DNA from: Melioribacter roseus
GTDB taxonomy: Bacteria; Bacteroidota; Ignavibacteria; Ignavibacteriales; Melioribacteraceae
Direction: 5' to 3'
Assembly: GCA_020722065.1 (NCBI GenBank)
Contig: DYLK01000004.1
Coordinates: 62,001 to 126,000 of the forward strand
Length of the DNA stretch: 64,000 bases
Numbering within the stretch: the first letter of the stretch is position 1; the number at the start of each line of letters is the position of its first letter. The translations under genes and the position numbers were made by a program. Shown here piece after piece: positions 38,727-47,372 of the stretch. The notes below the pieces were generated by a model that saw nothing but the letters and a program-made list of their open reading frames with translations, was not told the origin of the DNA and ran no database searches.

Positions 38727-40958
38727 TTATTTCAACTCAAATTTTGCTTGAAGTAAATCGTATTTATTAGAAGAGCTTCCAACAAAAAGATGAAATTCTC
38801 CTGGTTCAGCAACATAATTCATATTAATATCATAAAATTTCAAATCATGAACACTTATTTCGAAACGTACAATTTGCGACTCACCTGGTTTTAGATTGAT
38901 TTTCTTAAAGCCTTTTAGTTCTTTTACAGGGCGAGTTAAACTTCCAACTAAATCACGAATATAAAGTTGTACAGTTTCTTTTGCTTCAAAATTCCCAGAA
39001 TTAGTTACTTTTACTGAAACATCAATTTTATCGTCATTTGTAATTACATTTCGTGAAAGTTGTAAATCTGAATAAACAAATTTTGTGTAGGATAAACCAA
39101 ATCCAAAATAGTAAGCTGGTGTAAAATCTACATCTAAGTAATAACTTGCAAAACCATCGGGATTTTCTGGAGTTCCAATTTTACGTCCGAGTTGATTATC
39201 TGCTGGCGGGCGACCAGTATTTTTATGATTGTAATAAAGGGGAATTTGTCCTTCTGAACGTGGAAATGTTACTGGAAGTTTTCCCGAAGGCGAAACTTTG
39301 CCAAATAATATGTCAGAAATTGCTGGACCGCTCATTGTCCCAGGATGCCAAGAAAAAAGTATAGATTTAACCGCATTTGTTAAGCTCCCAAATGTTAATG
39401 GTCTTCCAGATAAAATAACAAGTACAATTGGTTTGTTTGTTTTTGCTAATTCGAGAACCAAATCTTCTTGGATACCTGGAAGATTAATAAATGCACGTGA
39501 ATGACTTTCCCCCGTGAGTAGATAATCTTCGCCAACAAAAACTATTGCCGCATCAGATTTTTCGACAATTTGTTTTGCTTTCTCAAAATAATCTTTTGAA
39601 CTACTTCGTGGATTTTCGTAACCTTTGCAATAATTTATCTGAATATTATCACCAAATTCTGATTTAATTGCACTTAATGGCGTAATTACATCTTTGGCTT
39701 TGCCTTCAACATTCCAACAACCCATTTGGTCAATTTGCGAATCAGCAAGCGAGCCAATTATAGCAACAGATTTTATATCACTTTTAAGAGGAAGAAAATT
39801 ATCAGTATTTTGCAATAAAACCATACTTTCAATTGCTGATTCTTTGGCAATTTGCTTGTGAAAATCCGAAAGAATTGTTGATTCTTCTGGTATTTGTGGC
39901 AATGGATTTTCGAATAAGCCTAATTTAAATTTTATCCTTAAAATATCACCCACCATTTTATCAATCCAATTTATATCAACTTTTCCTTCATTAATCAAAT
40001 TTCTTAAATTATATGCATAATGTTGTGAAACCATTTCCATATTTACGCCTGCGTTAATGGCTTTATATGCAGCTTCTTTTCCATCTTTCGCAAATCCGTG
40101 CGGAATAAGTTCGCTAATTGCTCCCCAATCGCTTACAACAAATCCGTCAAATTTCCATTCATCTCGTAAAATGGTTTTTAGAGTAAATGAATTTGCAGAA
40201 GTTGGAACACCATTCAAATCGTTAAAAGCACTCATAAATGTTGCAATTCCATTTTCTGAAACAGCTTGAAATGGTTTTAAGTAGATATTTCTGAGTTCAG
40301 ATTCTGGGATTAAAGTTGTATTGTAATCTCTTCCGCCCTCGGTTGCACCGTATCCGACATAATGTTTTCCGCAAGCTGCAATTGAATTTTTTGAATTGAG
40401 AGATTTTCCTTGAAATCCTTCAATCATTGCAACACCCAAAACACTTGATAAATATGGATCTTCTCCAAGCGATTCTGCAATTCTTCCCCAACGAGGGTCG
40501 CGGGAAATATCGAGCATTGGTGAAAATGTCCAATTGATCCCTTCTTCTTTTGCTTCGATTGCGGCTATTTCCGCACCTTTTCGAACTAATTCTGGATTCC
40601 AAGTGGCGGCTTGTGCAAGAGGAATTGGTAAAACTGTTTTATAACCATGAATTACATCTCTTCCAATAATTAGTGGAATACCCAATCGAGAATTTAATGC
40701 GGCTTTTTGCAAACTGATAATATTTTGAATATTTCCAGCATTCAGAAATGAACCAACTTTTCCCGCTTTAACTTCAGCAAGAACATTTTCATTCATTTCA
40801 TCTAAATTCTTTTGTTGCATTTGTCCAATTTTTTCTTCTAATGTCATTTTAGAAAGCAAATCATGAATTCTATCTTCAATATTTGCATTTGGATCTCTAT
40901 AAGTTTGCGAAAATGACATTGTAAAGCTAAAAATTATAAGTAATAATATCTTTTTCAT
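38727..40958 (-). CDS. bglX: GH3 beta-glucosidase, BglX-like, exported without a T9SS tail
   Basis: A 743-residue periplasmic or secreted glycosidase. Signal peptide about 1-18 (MKKILLLIIFSFTMSFSQ). GH3 domains: LLSKMTLEEKIGQMQQ, GRDVIHGYKTVLPIPLAQAA, FSPMLDISRDPRWGRIAES, ACGKHYVGYGATEGGRDY, and the nucleophile Asp277 in GFVVSDWGAI; then VLVILSGRPL and a C-terminal fibronectin-III-like domain (ETVQLYIRDLVGSLTRPVKE). Length and architecture match BglX. Unlike the GH3 gene at 29.1 kb it has no CBM or sorting domain, so it probably stays in the periplasm and finishes the oligosaccharides the other releases (inference). Confidence 0.92.
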   Translation of the reverse strand: MKKILLLIIFSFTMSFSQTYRDPNANIEDRIHDLLSKMTLEEKIGQMQQKNLDEMNENVLAEVKAGKVGSFLNAGNIQNIISLQKAALNSRLGIPLIIGRDVIHGYKTVLPIPLAQAATWNPELVRKGAEIAAIEAKEEGINWTFSPMLDISRDPRWGRIAESLGEDPYLSSVLGVAMIEGFQGKSLNSKNSIAACGKHYVGYGATEGGRDYNTTLIPESELRNIYLKPFQAVSENGIATFMSAFNDLNGVPTSANSFTLKTILRDEWKFDGFVVSDWGAISELIPHGFAKDGKEAAYKAINAGVNMEMVSQHYAYNLRNLINEGKVDINWIDKMVGDILRIKFKLGLFENPLPQIPEESTILSDFHKQIAKESAIESMVLLQNTDNFLPLKSDIKSVAIIGSLADSQIDQMGCWNVEGKAKDVITPLSAIKSEFGDNIQINYCKGYENPRSSSKDYFEKAKQIVEKSDAAIVFVGEDYLLTGESHSRAFINLPGIQEDLVLELAKTNKPIVLVILSGRPLTFGSLTNAVKSILFSWHPGTMSGPAISDILFGKVSPSGKLPVTFPRSEGQIPLYYNHKNTGRPPADNQLGRKIGTPENPDGFASYYLDVDFTPAYYFGFGLSYTKFVYSDLQLSRNVITNDDKIDVSVKVTNSGNFEAKETVQLYIRDLVGSLTRPVKELKGFKKINLKPGESQIVRFEISVHDLKFYDINMNYVAEPGEFHLFVGSSSNKYDLLQAKFELK

Positions 40959-41166
40959 TTCATTTCTCCAATTTTGCCGAATTAAAACAATTTTTATACC
41001 ATCACAAAAAACTGTTAAATATCAGAATTATTCAATTGCTTCATTAAAAATAGGGGATTTTATTATCAATAAGTAAATTTCAAATTATTACAAAGATAAG
41101 ATGGGAGATAGAAAATTGAAATTAATCAAGTGAACTGGAAAGTTTTTATTAATTCAAGAATATTTA

Positions 41167-41240
41167 GCTTTTTTTTTATTGCACTCAACTTTAGCTGACT
41201 GATTTGAAAGATGAAAAATTATTTTGCTTTAGCATCATTA
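41167..41240. repeat. Dispersed repeat module 1 (inverted copy at 55659-55730)
   Basis: The minus-strand reading contains AATGATGCTAAAGC, then TCAAATCAGTCAGCTAAAG, then TGCAATAAAAAAA. The same three blocks in the same order are at 55659-55730 on the plus strand. The block around TCAGCTAAAG-TGA is itself a partial palindrome. Confidence 0.8.
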
Positions 41241-41250
41241 TTTTTTTTAT

Positions 41251-41326
41251 GTCATACTGAGCGAAAGCGAAGTATCTTGAAAAATAGATTGATACGGGAA
41301 AGATTCTTCATTTCGCTCAGAATGAC
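41251..41326. repeat. Intergenic imperfect palindrome
   Basis: The left arm GTCATACTGAGCGAAAGCGA (continuing AGTATCTT) is mirrored by the right arm AAGATTCTTC-ATTTCGCTCA-GAATGAC, giving a hairpin of about 26 bp with a few mismatches and a loop of about 20 bases. Elements reading GTCATTCTGAGCGAA are common between genes in Bacteroidota and relatives. No protein is encoded. Confidence 0.8.
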
Positions 41327-41374
41327 AAAATAGTTTGTTCAATTTATTGATTAAGTTTTTTTATTATTTGGTAG

Positions 41375-41394
41375 AACAGACGTCTGCGTCTGTT
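41375..41394. repeat. Palindrome AACAGACG-TCTG-CGTCTGTT
   Basis: An 8-bp perfect stem with a 4-base loop. It is a sister of the GTCAGACG-N4-CGTCTGAC palindromes at 41429, 55421 and 55551. Confidence 0.8.
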
Positions 41395-41428
41395 CATTTG
41401 AATTAACAATTAAATCATCATTTGTTTT

Positions 41429-41514
41429 GTCAGATGAGGACGTCTGACCTACCATTTCACATAATTTTAAACTTAAACTGCTTTTGTCTTTATTTTTTAA
41501 TCTTGAAAATCAAA
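41429..41514. repeat. Dispersed repeat module 2 (inverted copy at 55484-55570)
   Basis: On the minus strand it reads TTTTCAAGATTAAAA, then AAAGACAAAAGCAG, then GAAATGGTAGGTCAGACGTC, ending in the palindrome. The same blocks occur in the same order at 55484-55570 on the plus strand. The palindrome itself (41429-41448) reads GTCAGATG-AGGA-CGTCTGAC, with one stem mismatch. Confidence 0.8.
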
Positions 41515-41574
41515 TAATCTTGTAAATCTTGATTCAGACTTTTCTACTGATTACTTATTACACATCACTGATCA

Positions 41575-42906
41575 CTACTTCATCAAAATCATTTTCTTTG
41601 TTTCAGAAAAACTGCCACTTTGTAATTTGTAGAAATAAATTCCCGAAGGTAATTGATAATTACTAATTGATAATTGATAATTATGCGAGCCAGCGGACAT
41701 TTCTTTATCTATCAAAGTTGCTACTTTTTCTCCAAGTGTGTTGAATAATTCCAATTTAACGTGTGAATCTTGTGGAATGTTAAAATTGATTTGAGTACTT
41801 GGATTAAATGGATTTGGATAATTTTGGAATAATCTAAAATTAGTTGCTTGAGTTTCATTATGAATAGCTGAAGATTGTGATAATTCAGTTGAAGTTGCAA
41901 AATTGACATAATCACTTTCAAACATTGTTAATTCGTTTTGGTTTTCATCGTAAATGTGAATTCCTCCATTAAATTGTGCGGCTAATTTACCATCTTTCAT
42001 TTTTGCAACAATATCGTTCGAAAAAATTCCTTCGCTTTGATATTCAAATTCAAACGTATTATTGTTGATAAGCCCAGAAAGAATCATAAAATTAACATCC
42101 CAACCTGTGCCATAAATTAGCGAATCATTAATTTGAATCAATTTTGTAACCTTTAAATTTACATCAAAATCTAAAGTATCTGTAATTTCATAAGAAGTTG
42201 GATTGATTTTCATTACCGAACCGTAATTTTCATCGCCCGACCAACTTCCCCAACTTGTTGCAAGCAAATTCCCATCGGATAATTTCATAACGTCAGTTGT
42301 GTTTAATCTTACTGGAATTGAGAATTCAATTTGTTCTGTTGTTCTATTAAAAACAGCAACACTATTTCCTACACCAGCATACCAATCTGCCATTGCGATT
42401 GCGACATAATTATCATTAATTTCGCTACTTCCTTGCGGATTTCCTACTACATTTTCAGAGATTGTGTTTGTAATTTCACCCGTTAAGAAATTTACAACTT
42501 GCAACTTGCTTGTTGCTGCCAAAGTTACAACTACTGTAGAATCCGTTAAACCAACAACTGTATAAGCATTTCCGCTATTTTCTAATTCAACAATTGTATT
42601 CTGATTATCAATAACCGAGGTATCCTGAGTTGAAATAAAATCATTAAAAGCGGTGAGTGGAATGATTTCCAAAGTTGTTTGCGGCGAAGAAAATCCGCCA
42701 GAAGTTACAACGAATAAATTATTTTCCCAGATGTATAAATAGTTAGCAAGTGTCCCAAGCGTTTGAATTTGCGGATAATTTTGATTTTCTGTCAAATCAT
42801 ACATTCCTAATTTGTCGCTTGTTAGGTAAAATAATACTTCTCTATTGGTTTGCGAGAAAGTAGTTGTTGCTAAGAATAGCATCAAGACGATTAATTGTTT
42901 TTTCAT
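41575..42906 (-). CDS. T9SS-exported beta-propeller-like protein in the B12 operon
   Basis: Last gene of the cobalamin-riboswitch unit, 443 residues from the ATG at 42906. I chose this start because GGAGA lies just before it; the ATG at 42918 would put that site inside the gene. Signal peptide about 1-19 (MKKQLIVLMLFLATTTFSQ). The middle consists of repeated blade-like stretches (LQVVNFLTGEITNTI, VAVFNRTTEQIEFSIPV, VMKINPTSYEITDTLDF), reminiscent of the BtuG-like lipoprotein encoded next to it. The C-terminus is a type A sorting domain (FRLFQNYPNPFNPSTQINFN). A surface role in corrinoid capture is inferred from operon position. Confidence 0.78.
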   Translation of the reverse strand: MKKQLIVLMLFLATTTFSQTNREVLFYLTSDKLGMYDLTENQNYPQIQTLGTLANYLYIWENNLFVVTSGGFSSPQTTLEIIPLTAFNDFISTQDTSVIDNQNTIVELENSGNAYTVVGLTDSTVVVTLAATSKLQVVNFLTGEITNTISENVVGNPQGSSEINDNYVAIAMADWYAGVGNSVAVFNRTTEQIEFSIPVRLNTTDVMKLSDGNLLATSWGSWSGDENYGSVMKINPTSYEITDTLDFDVNLKVTKLIQINDSLIYGTGWDVNFMILSGLINNNTFEFEYQSEGIFSNDIVAKMKDGKLAAQFNGGIHIYDENQNELTMFESDYVNFATSTELSQSSAIHNETQATNFRLFQNYPNPFNPSTQINFNIPQDSHVKLELFNTLGEKVATLIDKEMSAGSHNYQLSISNYQLPSGIYFYKLQSGSFSETKKMILMK

Positions 42907-42936
42907 ATTTTTCTCCATATTTATTTGTTTAATGAT

Positions 42937-43980
42937 TTATTTATTGATTGATATTCTTGAAATTTTTCCTGGATTTAATCCGCAATTAAATTTTGAAATT
43001 AAATTCCCACTTAAATCAAATTGTAAAACTTGTCCATCTTGCATAAAATCTTTTGGATTTCCCAACCAAATGGAATTTGTCTGCTCGTCGTAATAAATCT
43101 CATAAATTATTCCATTTAACGAGTTTACAGAAAATCCATCAATGAAAATTGAATCTGATATTGTAAAATTTTGCTTGTCTATTTTTAGAATTCCGTTTGA
43201 GTTCACAACAAAAATATTCTCGTCTGTAATTGCAAATTCCCCAGGATTTTGTGGGATAAAAAGTGTGTCTGTTGGTAAAAAAGAAGAATTATCAAATTTG
43301 GTAATTGCTCCAATTCCTTCAGAATCATATTTTCCTGTACTTACAACGTAAATATTTTCCTCATCATTTTGGACAAAACGCGGATTTATCCAAACGGGAA
43401 TTTGACTTACTTCAGAATTTGTTGATAAATTAACAACCGAAAGTGATTTCCCATTCCCAAAACCAGAATTGGCAACTATAATAAAGTTACCGCTTTTTGC
43501 CATTTGTTCGGGTTTTGAGCCGACTTGAATTGCTGAAAGGATTTGCAAGTTTTGTAAATCAATTTTGACTAAAAAATCAGAAGTAGTTGTAACAAAAGCA
43601 GTTAACAAGTCAGTTTGTGTAATAAATCTTGGATTACCGTAATTTGAAAAATCAATAAAACCTTTGCTTTCAAAAGTTTGTAAATCTATAACTTCAACTT
43701 TTCTGGAATAATCTACAACAATAAATCCAACATTTCCAACTTGCAAAAAATCGTTTGCAGTATCGCCCAATAAATCACCATCATTTTGAGATGAATATAA
43801 ATTCTGATAAACTTTTTCATCGGAAATAAATGTTAAAGATGCGTTATTTTGTCCGTATAAACCTTCGTTTATTACCAAAATACCATTTCCAAATTCATCG
43901 GAAACTGGTGGCGTATGTTCATTTTCAGAACAAGAAATAATAAAAAATAGTGCAAAAAGTAAAATAATTTTTTTCATCAT
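42937..43980 (-). CDS. BtuG-like surface lipoprotein (beta-propeller, corrinoid capture)
   Basis: A 347-residue lipoprotein: the leader MMKKIILLFALFFIISCSEN has a lipobox ending at Cys17. The body is a YncE/DUF5074-type propeller starting GNGILVINEGLYGQNNASLT, with blades such as VEVIDLQTFESKGFIDF, FLVKIDLQNLQILSAIQVG and LSVVNLSTNSEVSQIPVW. BtuG of Bacteroides has this plan, starts with a similar NEG-x-GNA-type segment, binds cobalamin tightly on the cell surface and caps BtuB. The gene overlaps the TonB-dependent receptor gene by 4 bases, under a cobalamin riboswitch. Function is therefore well supported by context, though not tested. Confidence 0.82.
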   Translation of the reverse strand: MMKKIILLFALFFIISCSENEHTPPVSDEFGNGILVINEGLYGQNNASLTFISDEKVYQNLYSSQNDGDLLGDTANDFLQVGNVGFIVVDYSRKVEVIDLQTFESKGFIDFSNYGNPRFITQTDLLTAFVTTTSDFLVKIDLQNLQILSAIQVGSKPEQMAKSGNFIIVANSGFGNGKSLSVVNLSTNSEVSQIPVWINPRFVQNDEENIYVVSTGKYDSEGIGAITKFDNSSFLPTDTLFIPQNPGEFAITDENIFVVNSNGILKIDKQNFTISDSIFIDGFSVNSLNGIIYEIYYDEQTNSIWLGNPKDFMQDGQVLQFDLSGNLISKFNCGLNPGKISRISINK

Positions 43981-46088
43981 AATGTCATTTTATATGTAAA
44001 AGTAAAACTTCTTAGCGGCATTGGATAAGATTGAATTATCAAATAATTCTCGTTAGTTAGATTTTCAATAGCAAACGAAAGAGAATTTTGTGTAGAATAA
44101 AGATTGAATTGGTAAGCTAAGTTTAAGTCAAAAATATTGTAAAAGGGAATTTTGTAAATCGGATTATTATCTGTTGTGTAGAATTTTTCTGATGAAAATT
44201 GATGGAAAAGGGAAGCCGAAAACCCATTCCATCGAGCATTTATTCCACTTTTTAGATTGTGTAAAGATGAATAAAGAAGTTGCTTATTGTAAGAATTATC
44301 ATCTTGAGATTGTGCTGAAATATTCCGAGCGTCAGTGTAACTATAAATAAAATAAGAAGTTAAATTGTTTTTGAAAATTGGAATATTCAAGTTTAATTCA
44401 AATCCATTTGTGATGGTTTTTTTTACATTTTTTGGAATTTGCAATGCAAGTCGAGTTGGGACCCAAATAATTTTATTATTTCCAAAGATGTTGAAAATCT
44501 CGAAATTTGCAGTAAAAAGTTCGGAATTGTAGTTCAGTCCAACAAGAATTTGCGAATAATTTTCGGGCAATAATTTAGAATTTGAAAAAGTTGTTGAATA
44601 GTATAATTCTGTAAAATTTGGCAAACGGAAACTATCAGAATAGTGAAATAAAAAACTAAAATTTTTCATATTCTTAAACGAAAAATTAGTCTTTACATCT
44701 TTTGAAAAGTAATTTTGCCAAGAATTGTCAATAATTTCATTTTTAACAAATTGAGAATTAATTTCTGCCGAAATCTGCAATGAATTAAAAATTGAAAATT
44801 CATCACAAGTGTAAAATGGTCTCAGATATAATGAAAATTCACTTTTGGTTGCGGAGTATAAATTATCAAGATATTCCAACGCAATTGGCGAAGAATTCTG
44901 TAGTTTGCCGAAAAGGAAATTCTCACCAAAATTCAATTTAAGATTTCCAAAACTGAAAGAATTGCGATTTTGAATAGAAAAATTATTCAGTTTTGCTGTT
45001 TGTTCAAGTTGATTTGTTAGAATTTCTTCATTCGGGTCGAGTAATTTCAAAATCTGAAACTGATAGCCAGAATGTATTTCAGAATGAAAAAAACTTGAAA
45101 AATTATGGGTCAAATTGATAGTTGCAAGTAGATTCCTATTTTCATTTCTTGCTGCAGACGATTGATTATTTGTTACAACAAATCCAGGCAAACCACTTTT
45201 AAAATCATTAAAATGGATATAAAATTTGGCGTAAGTTTTTATATCTAAATAACTTAAAGAAGAATACAGAAGAGTTTTAGAAAAATCTGCATTTTCTCTT
45301 GAATACAATTTTTCATCAAAAATAAAGGAATATTTGTTTGGAGAATAACTACGATTAAAACCAAAATTCGCAGAAAAATTATTAAAAGAAACTGAATAGT
45401 TGGCAAAAAGAGAATTTAATTTATCAGAAGAAATTGAACTTCCCAATTCAAATTTGTTAGAATCGGCAAAATTTTTTGTAGAAAGATTCAAAATTCCGCC
45501 AGCAGCCGAAAATCCATTAGAATTTCCGTTTGTAATTTCAATATTTTCAATAACTTGTGGTGAAATTTGAGAAAAGTCAAAACTCCCACTTCGCAAATCG
45601 TTAATTTGTGCTTCGTTGAACAAAACTAAAAAATTATCGCTAGTTAAACCTCGACGAAAAATCGTTGAAAAAGCATTTTCGCCACCACTTTTTATAAATA
45701 TAAAAGACGTATTTTGAGATAGAATATCGTCAATTCCAAAGTTGTAAATAGTTGAAAGATTGGACAAATTGATGTTTTTCTTCTCATCTGAATTAGAAAG
45801 AACCAAAACAGTATCCAATTGGAAATGTTTTTCTTTCAGATGTAAAATGTTACCGATTTTTGATTTCTGAATTGTAGTATCAACAAAATTAATATGCGAA
45901 AAAGATATCGAATCATTTTCAGAAAACTTTGATAAATCAACGATCCCATTCTCGTTGGAAATAGAATAAGTTGTTTTATTAAAAGCATTTACAGAACTAA
46001 TTGGCTTATTGAAATTATCTAAGATGTGAACGTTCTGTGAAAATACTTCACTGAAAATCATCAACAATATCACAAAAAATAATCTCAA
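43977..46088 (-). CDS. btuB: TonB-dependent outer-membrane receptor (BtuB-like, corrinoid uptake)
   Basis: A 703-residue receptor with signal peptide (about 1-17) and a short carboxypeptidase-like domain (NKPISSVNAFNKTTYSISNE). The plug follows at about 105-210, with STIFRRGLTSDNFLVLFNEA, IENIEITNGNSNGFSAAGGI and LNLSTKNF. The remainder is a 22-strand-type barrel ending in aromatic FTFTYKMTL. A cobalamin riboswitch upstream and the BtuG-like neighbour give the substrate. It overlaps both neighbouring genes by 4 bases. Inner-membrane BtuCDF genes are not in the window. The symbol is by role; sequence alone would only give a TonB receptor. Confidence 0.85.
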   Translation of the reverse strand: MRLFFVILLMIFSEVFSQNVHILDNFNKPISSVNAFNKTTYSISNENGIVDLSKFSENDSISFSHINFVDTTIQKSKIGNILHLKEKHFQLDTVLVLSNSDEKKNINLSNLSTIYNFGIDDILSQNTSFIFIKSGGENAFSTIFRRGLTSDNFLVLFNEAQINDLRSGSFDFSQISPQVIENIEITNGNSNGFSAAGGILNLSTKNFADSNKFELGSSISSDKLNSLFANYSVSFNNFSANFGFNRSYSPNKYSFIFDEKLYSRENADFSKTLLYSSLSYLDIKTYAKFYIHFNDFKSGLPGFVVTNNQSSAARNENRNLLATINLTHNFSSFFHSEIHSGYQFQILKLLDPNEEILTNQLEQTAKLNNFSIQNRNSFSFGNLKLNFGENFLFGKLQNSSPIALEYLDNLYSATKSEFSLYLRPFYTCDEFSIFNSLQISAEINSQFVKNEIIDNSWQNYFSKDVKTNFSFKNMKNFSFLFHYSDSFRLPNFTELYYSTTFSNSKLLPENYSQILVGLNYNSELFTANFEIFNIFGNNKIIWVPTRLALQIPKNVKKTITNGFELNLNIPIFKNNLTSYFIYSYTDARNISAQSQDDNSYNKQLLYSSLHNLKSGINARWNGFSASLFHQFSSEKFYTTDNNPIYKIPFYNIFDLNLAYQFNLYSTQNSLSFAIENLTNENYLIIQSYPMPLRSFTFTYKMTL

Positions 46089-47026
46089 TTTATCACCAAA
46101 AATTTCTTTGTTATTGTTTGGTGATTAGCTAAAAACTGGACAAAATAAATTCCAGTTGATAAAAAATTTGGCTTAAAATTTACTTCGTTAAAATTTTGAT
46201 GAATTTGAATTTTTTCATCTGAAATAATTTCCCCAAGAATGTTAAAAATTCTAATATGACAAGAAAAATTGTTTTTAGAGAGAATTTCCACATTAATCGA
46301 ATTTCCTTTTTTAACTGGATTTGGGTAAATATCGCCGAGTTCAAATTGCTCAACTTGATTTGAAGTATTTTGAATGTTAACAAATTCTGGACTTACGATT
46401 GCAATTCCGTCCAAATCGAAACCATTTATAGTAAAGTCATAAAATGGATGCGAAGTGTCAGATTTAATAATTTCACAAACATCTGTGATTTTGATAAAGC
46501 GTGCGGAATCCAAACCAATTTCGGCTAAATCGAAAGAATCGCCGCCTGAAACAAAAGGATTTGTTGGATTTTGATTACCAAAAGTGGGAGTTTTGCCCGC
46601 CAAACCTTCAAGAGTAAGTGAGTCAAAAGGGAATTCGTAAAATGTTATTCCGTCGTAACTTGCGGCAACTTTTGCGGGCTCGGCAAAATATTCACCAGCC
46701 CTAATTCCAAATTGAATTTTGAAAACATTCTCGAAAATGGTAAAATCTTTTCCAGGTAAATCTATTATTGGATTTTGCGAAAAGCCGAGTATAATTTCGC
46801 CATTTAATCCAAGTGAACAAATTTCATCAGGCGAAACTTCGGGTATAAATTCAGTTGCAATTGTGCTTGTTTCACCTAAAACATTGTTTGGGAAATAAGG
46901 TTGCGATTGGTTACTGAAATTCCCGATTCCAAACGAAACAGAATCCACAAAATCTGGGAAAAAGTTTTGTTGAGGAAAAATTTCAGTTCCCAATAGAAAC
47001 AAAATATAAAAAAATAGTTTTTTCAT
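46085..47026 (-). CDS. T9SS-exported surface protein, first gene of the B12 operon
   Basis: A 313-residue secreted protein, starting at the ATG at 47026 (a TTG one codon earlier is possible). Signal peptide about 1-19. The body has a pattern I know from B12-associated secreted proteins but cannot name as a Pfam family: GEIILGFSQNPIIDLPGKDF, TIFENVFKIQF, GITFYEFPFDSLTLEGLAGK, DSFDLAEIGLDSARFIKITD. It looks like a compact jelly-roll type domain. The C-terminus (about 235-313) is a type A sorting domain (LGDIYPNPVKKGNSINVEIL). As first gene behind the riboswitch and coupled to the receptor, it is a candidate corrinoid-binding or delivery protein. Confidence 0.75.
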   Translation of the reverse strand: MKKLFFYILFLLGTEIFPQQNFFPDFVDSVSFGIGNFSNQSQPYFPNNVLGETSTIATEFIPEVSPDEICSLGLNGEIILGFSQNPIIDLPGKDFTIFENVFKIQFGIRAGEYFAEPAKVAASYDGITFYEFPFDSLTLEGLAGKTPTFGNQNPTNPFVSGGDSFDLAEIGLDSARFIKITDVCEIIKSDTSHPFYDFTINGFDLDGIAIVSPEFVNIQNTSNQVEQFELGDIYPNPVKKGNSINVEILSKNNFSCHIRIFNILGEIISDEKIQIHQNFNEVNFKPNFLSTGIYFVQFLANHQTITKKFLVIN

Positions 47027-47134
47027 CAAAGTTTAATGTTTAATAATAAAGTTTGATGATTTCTTAAAAAGGGATTATTGTAAGGAAATAAATAGGAATG
47101 AAAAGACGAAGGCTATGAATCATCTTTAAATTGC

Positions 47135-47157
47135 TAAAAACCTTTCCCGCGAAGGTT
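47135..47157 (-). terminator. Terminator-like hairpin below the cobalamin riboswitch
   Basis: Read on the minus strand: AACCTT-CGCGGGA-AAGGTT followed by TTTAG, a 6-bp stem with U-rich tail just downstream of the aptamer. It probably serves as the expression platform, ending transcription when cobalamin is bound. Only the hairpin is seen; the switching is inferred. Confidence 0.55.
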
Positions 47158-47169
47158 AATCGACTTTTC

Positions 47170-47316
47170 TACGGCAGGTCTCCTGGCTTAGGATAATTGA
47201 TTTTAACGCCTTCCCATTCCCAAAAGAACAGTGGCAAAATGTTAAAAATAAATCCATTACAGTTGCGGGGCAGCATCGGATTTTCACCGATTTCCCATAT
47301 TAAGAAATCACCGTAA
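47170..47316 (-). promoter_or_regulatory. Cobalamin (B12) riboswitch
   Basis: Read on the minus strand the conserved segments occur in the right order: the P1 5' side TTTTACGG, then GGGAAATCGGTG, then GCTGCCCCGCAACTGTAA, then GCCACTG, GGGAAGGCG, and the B12 box AAGCCAGGAGACCTGCC at 47173-47189, followed by GTAGAAAA closing P1. This is the class I cobalamin aptamer. It precedes a four-gene operon with a TonB-dependent receptor and a BtuG-like lipoprotein, so it lowers corrinoid uptake when cobalamin is plentiful. Confidence 0.95.
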
Positions 47317-47372
47317 AAATAATTTCAGAGAACTTGTACTAATATAAATTAAAAAGTCGAAATGATAAAAAA

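Larger units (their letters stand above)
40959..41574. other. Intergenic region packed with palindromic repeats
   Basis: 616 bases between two minus-strand units. The upstream part (40959-41160) is plain AT-rich leader of the bglX-like gene. From 41167 to 41514 it holds a set of palindromes and segments that recur, inverted, at 55.48-55.73 kb. No credible coding frame was seen. Confidence 0.7.
47030..47372. other. Leader region of the B12 operon
   Basis: 343 bases. They hold the cobalamin riboswitch (47170-47316), a terminator-like hairpin (47135-47157) and about 100 bases of AT-rich leader before the first gene. Confidence 0.85.

Noticed and set aside
42937-43980. PQQ-dependent dehydrogenase or generic YncE protein
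   Set aside because: Propeller blades alone allow this, but the lipobox, the NEG-x-GNA-like start and the cobalamin riboswitch operon favour a BtuG-like role.
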